In this document: piece after piece, positions 60,362 through 64,000 of the stretch
How the letters are laid out: every line of letters starts with the position of its first letter
Position numbering within the stretch: position 1 is the first letter of the stretch
Source of the DNA: Podospora bellae-mahoneyi
Lineage: Eukaryota; Ascomycota; Sordariomycetes; Sordariales; Podosporaceae
Direction of reading: 5' to 3'
DNA: 64,000 nucleotides
Assembly: GCF_035222275.1 (NCBI RefSeq)
Contig: NC_085885.1
Location: 1,984,001-2,048,000 of the forward strand
Translations under genes and position numbers: made by a program
The notes under the pieces: generated by a model
Databases searched by the model: none
What the model was told of the DNA's origin: nothing
Seen by the model: the letters and a program-made list of their open reading frames with translations, nothing else

Positions 60362-61916
60362 ATGAAGCTCACAACTACGCTTCAGGCCGTCATCGGCTCG
60401 GCCTCGTTTCTCTTCGCGGCCCAACCCGCTCTTGCAGGCCACGTCCACGGCGGCCACCGTCACGCACACGAGAGATATGCCAGGAGGCAGAACCACCACA
60501 GCCACATGGCCGGAGAGGTTATTGGTGCCTCCAGAATCGCTGCCAGAAAGGCCCCATGCTCGTTGCCAGATGATCCCGACCTCGTGCGCGTTCCCGGTGA
60601 TGTTAACAACGGCTTTGCCATGAGCCCTGATGAGCCTTGCGAGGACGGAAAGTGGTGCCCGATTGCTTGCAGGTCCGGAAAGGTTATGGCCCAGTGGAAG
60701 CCAAACACAAAGTATACCTATCCGGAATCCATGGTGAGTGGTCTGATGCTGGCTTCGTAGCCTGTACCGGGTTGGCGGCTGACATCCCCTAGTATGGCGG
60801 TCTGTACTGTGATGGCGGCAAGCCCATGAAGCCATTCAAGGAGAAGCCATACTGCGTTGATGGCACTGGCGCCGTCAAGGCCGTCAACAAGTGCGGCAAG
60901 GTCGTGTCTTTCTGCCAGACCGTTCTTCCCGGCAACGAAGCCATGATCATCCCAACAGATGTCTCCGACACCATGACCCTTTCCGTCCCAGATGCATCGT
61001 ACTGGGCCCAAACCGCCGCTCAGTGAGTTGCTCCAAATCCAGCCGATTTCTGCCTCATCGTGATGCTAATCCCGGATCAAGTTATTATGTAAACCCCCCA
61101 GGAGTCGATGCCTCCAAGGGTTGCGTGTGGGGCAAGATCACCGAGGCGATCGGCAACTGGAGTCCTTACGTCGCCGGCGCCAACACCCAGAGCAGCGGAG
61201 AAACTTTTGTCAAGATCGCCTGGAACCCCGAGTACATGACCACCGACAACTCCAAGAACACGCCCACCTACGGCCTCAAGATCGAATGCCCCGACGGCGG
61301 CTGCAACGGTCTCCCCTGCGTCATCGATCCCACCAAGAGCGGAGTGGGTGGTGTGGAAAGCCCCAACACCGCCAGCGTCGATGGCGGCGCCAACTTCTGC
61401 GTCGTGACCGTCCCCAAGGGCAAGACCGCCAACATTGTCGTCTTTAACACCGACGGCTCGACTGGCGAGAAGCCCAAGCCAAAGGAGGAACCCAAGCCCA
61501 AGCCCAAGGAGGAGCCAAAGCCAACCCCCAAGCCAGAGCCAACCACCGTCGCCAAGGTCCCCAAGACGACCGCCGCTCCTCCAAGCACCACCACCGAGGC
61601 CGCCTTCTCCATCAAGAAGGTCAACCCAACAACCTCCAAGTCATGGTCCTCCGAGTCCACCTCGGACCCCTACTTTATGGGTGGTATCTTCCTGGAAAGC
61701 ACAGCCGTTGGTAAAACCAAGACCTACTCCGACATCGAACCGACCGCCACTGCCGAGACCGTCACCACCACCGAAGCCGACGGAGCCGATTCCAGAGCCG
61801 CCGGCGCCGCTGCTGCTTCAACTTCCCCAAGCAACGAAGGGGGTGCTGCCGACCACGGCGGAAGCGCCATTGCCGGCCTTGTCGTCGCCATTGTTGCTGC
61901 TGCTGCCTTGCTTTAA
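60362..61916 (+). CDS. SUN-family (GH132) secreted cell-wall protein with GPI-type tail
   Basis: Three exons: 60362-60733, 60793-61022 and 61082-61916, giving 478 residues. A signal peptide (MKLTTTLQAVIGSASFLFAAQPALAG is family-like; cleavage after ALA) and a His-rich stretch open the protein. The SUN domain shows its conserved cysteines and motifs: CPIACRSGKVMAQW, YGGLYCDGGKP, CGKVVSFCQTVLPGNEAM and YYVNPPGVDASKGCVWG. Founders of the family are yeast Sim1, Uth1, Nca3 and Sun4, wall proteins linked to septation and beta-glucan remodelling. A Lys/Pro/Glu linker (KPKPKEEPKP), a Ser/Thr-rich stalk and a hydrophobic C-terminus (AIAGLVVAIVAAAALL) suggest a GPI anchor. Codons are strongly C-ending, which suggests high expression. 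Confidence 0.93.
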
Positions 61917-63559
61917 AGCCGTCCTTTCGAAGACATGTTTCTTCTCGCTCAACAAGCGACCCTCTTTTTTTTTTCCCTTTCAATACGATTGAACAGATAC
62001 GACTTTCACCCCCTTCTTTTAAAGCCGACGAAGACGACCCTAATCCGCCAGATACAAAGCGCCTAATGACTCGTCAGCTGAAGTTATACATACTTTTTTT
62101 GTTCGATCTTCTTCGCCAAAACACTTTACACCGGCGGCCTAGTGTCTATTATTATTCTTTTTCACCGGAAGCGACCAACCATCGACGACTGGTTCGATAC
62201 ACTTTTTTTTTTTTTGCTTTGTCGGCATTCACTCTTGCCCAACGACATTTCTTCGAAGAGAGTTCAGCGAGCGAATATTTGTTGATATTTCGACACACAT
62301 TTGGGTTGTTGCTTTTTTTTCTTTTCTTCTGCTATTTGTTGAGCCAGAGTTTTTTCTTGCGCGATATACCCCCATTTTTTGTTTTTGCTTACTTACAATG
62401 GTTGGGCCCGTTTCCGAGGTCATTTTGCTTTTTTGCTTGCTGAAAGGAGTTGCTGTGGTTGTTTTTGTTATTACGAAGTAGGGAAACATGATGGATGGGA
62501 TGGTTGGTTGGTTGGGGGGTTGGCGGGGGGGGGGGGGGGGGGGAGAGGTTAGGGAAAAACATGATGGGAGGGGGAGGAAGGGGAAGTGTCATGTCTGGCT
62601 GGGAGACCTTCAGCTTGGAAGGGTTGGAAACGAACGAACACTGTATGTTGGGAGGGGGAAAGGCTGGTTTATCAGTGGTGGGCGGTTTTACCAACGAACT
62701 GGACGCGGACCAGCTTTGTATGCCCCTCATCTCCCTTTCTGAGCAAGAGTGGCGGACAGACAATGAGGTATATAAGGGAATGAAAAATGAAGATGATTTG
62801 ACGATGGTTAAAAAAAAAAAAGGGAAAAAAAAGATAACACTTGCTCCTGTTTCCGTGCTGCTAGTTGTGAATGTATTGGTTGAATGATGGTTATCTTGAT
62901 GACGAAAGCTGGGTTGGTTGATGGAGGAAGAAAAGAGTAAACACCTGATTTTCTGGGGAGGAGGAAGAGGAGAGAGAGGGGGGCGGGCGAAAAAGAAAAG
63001 AGGAGGGGCCACGACCAAAGTTTTGTTGAAGCAAGTGTAACGGCTCGCCGGCCGCACTCTCCCTTCTTATTAACCCACATTTCAGACACGACACGACTCA
63101 GACATTTTTTTCTCCCTCGGGTATGACGACAACCCTTTGTGGCACATTCTCATTTCATGAATACCACGAGATGAATGTGTGAATGGCTAAACGGTAATTC
63201 TTCACATGTATGTTCACATACTTTGTCGGATAGAGCAAGGGCACTCTTTAGTGCGGTGGTGGGCTCGAGAAGCGCTCTCACCAAGTTCTAATTGTGGTGG
63301 TATGGATTGCACAAGGGACATTTCCCGTCAGGAAATTATTTATTTTTCTTCAGTAGACAAACCAGAAAATCAGACAGAAAATGAGAAACAAAACCACGCA
63401 CGGTATATGTGCAAAAACAATTCCCATGCCTTGCTTTAACACAACCCTTCCACCACCACATCCCACCCTATCCTAACAAACAGGCCTCTCCCTCCTGCCA
63501 CTACCCCCTTACCCCTACCCCTAACCACCAACACCTTTCACCAGCACAACAAAACACCC
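61917..63559. other. Convergent intergenic region with homopolymer runs
   Basis: About 1.6 kb between the SUN gene and the last minus-strand gene. It includes T-rich 3' UTR-like sequence, a G run at about 62525-62542 and purine-rich stretches. No gene was recognised. Confidence 0.55.
62525..62542. repeat. G run
   Basis: About 18 consecutive G, inside a longer GGTTGG-rich stretch (62500-62550) that could form a G-quadruplex on the plus strand. Confidence 0.85.
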
Positions 63560-64000
63560 TCAAGCCCTCCACCCTAGAAAAAAGAACTGCACCACCAACC
63601 AACCCACCATAACGGCATACAATCCCACCATTACCCCCAAAATCTTAACCTGCTGCCCATACAACCTAACCCAACTCCCCCAGCTCACCGTCTTGAGCGC
63701 ATTCCTCAAACTCCCAAACCCCCTCCCATTGATCACCTCAGCCTCCACACTCCCCCCAAAAGTCCGGTCAAACGGCACGATCGTCTCCTCCTCATGCGGC
63801 AACAGCGTGGCCTGCACCCTCACCAAAGCAACATGAGCAGGCACAACAAGCAACAAGTCCAACCCGACAAAAACCCCAAGCACACAAACAAGCTTGGCGA
63901 CTTCCGACCCTGAGATCCCCTCCTTGAGCTGGGAGTTATCATCATAAGGGGAGAGGCCGATGAGGCCCGCCAGGAGTCCCGGGAGGATGAGAGAGGCGTG
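63560..64000 (-). CDS. Membrane protein of unknown function, C-terminal part
   Basis: The frame is open from the window edge to TAG near 63560, so about 146 C-terminal residues are seen and the start lies outside. A hydrophobic segment (ASLILPGLLAGLIGLSP) at the edge is followed by a long one (VAKLVCVLGVFVGLDLLLVVPAHVALV), a soluble stretch with EEETIVPFDRTFGG, then a final hydrophobic segment (ILGVMVGLYAVMVGWLVVQFFF) close to the end. Such proteins occur widely in filamentous fungi, but I cannot assign a function. Confidence 0.75.
   Translation of the reverse strand, partial: HASLILPGLLAGLIGLSPYDDNSQLKEGISGSEVAKLVCVLGVFVGLDLLLVVPAHVALVRVQATLLPHEEETIVPFDRTFGGSVEAEVINGRGFGSLRNALKTVSWGSWVRLYGQQVKILGVMVGLYAVMVGWLVVQFFFLGWRA

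Overview
The window is chromosomal DNA from a filamentous ascomycete, most likely a sordariomycete (Sordariales-like). The genes carry short GT-AG introns, mostly 50-80 nt. Protein sizes and motifs match Neurospora and Podospora orthologues, for example a 151-residue Rad6, a 930-residue conventional kinesin with a C-terminal IAK motif, and arg-2 with its leader peptide. No rRNA, tRNA, CRISPR array or intact transposon was recognised.

Layout. 0.3-2.8 kb (-): Tah18-type diflavin reductase. 5.4-7.0 kb (+): RRM-RGG-RRM protein resembling yeast Sbp1. 8.0-10.2 kb (+): a broken coiled-coil gene with a 42-bp repeat array. 10.36-10.97 kb: two diverged direct repeats flanking a large imperfect hairpin. 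11.4-12.7 kb (+): ArfGAP (Gcs1 type). 13.1-14.1 kb (+): electron transfer flavoprotein beta. 14.9-16.8 kb (+): arg-2/CPA1 with an arginine attenuator peptide uORF that I reconstruct from three exons. 17.7-20.7 kb (-): A1-peptidase-like type I membrane protein. 25.3-27.8 kb (+): predicted GPI-anchored wall protein. 29.4-31.2 kb (-): Csn12-type PCI protein. 31.5-33.0 kb (-): acetoacetyl-CoA thiolase. 33.8-34.5 kb (+): Rad6/Ubc2. 35.8-38.8 kb (+): conventional kinesin. 39.8-43.5 kb (-): F-box/UIM protein resembling Ufo1. 50.4-51.5 kb (+): multi-zinc-module protein of unknown function. 56.0-57.8 kb (-): Clr2-type silencing protein. 60.4-61.9 kb (+): SUN-family (GH132) wall protein. 63.6-64.0 kb (-): the end of a membrane protein running off the window.

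Most genes are unrelated housekeeping functions: arginine synthesis, mitochondrial electron transfer and thiolysis, vesicle traffic, ubiquitin, chromatin, cell wall and motor transport. There is no biosynthetic cluster. The most informative regulatory locus is arg-2. Its 24-codon attenuator peptide is recovered exactly only after removing two introns, which leaves a 13-nt internal exon; retaining the second intron would change the peptide's C-terminus. Three large gene-free gaps (20.7-25.3, 43.5-50.4 and 51.5-56.0 kb) hold only simple repeats and short spurious frames. Exon borders were set by hand from splice consensus and reading frame and have not been tested against transcripts.
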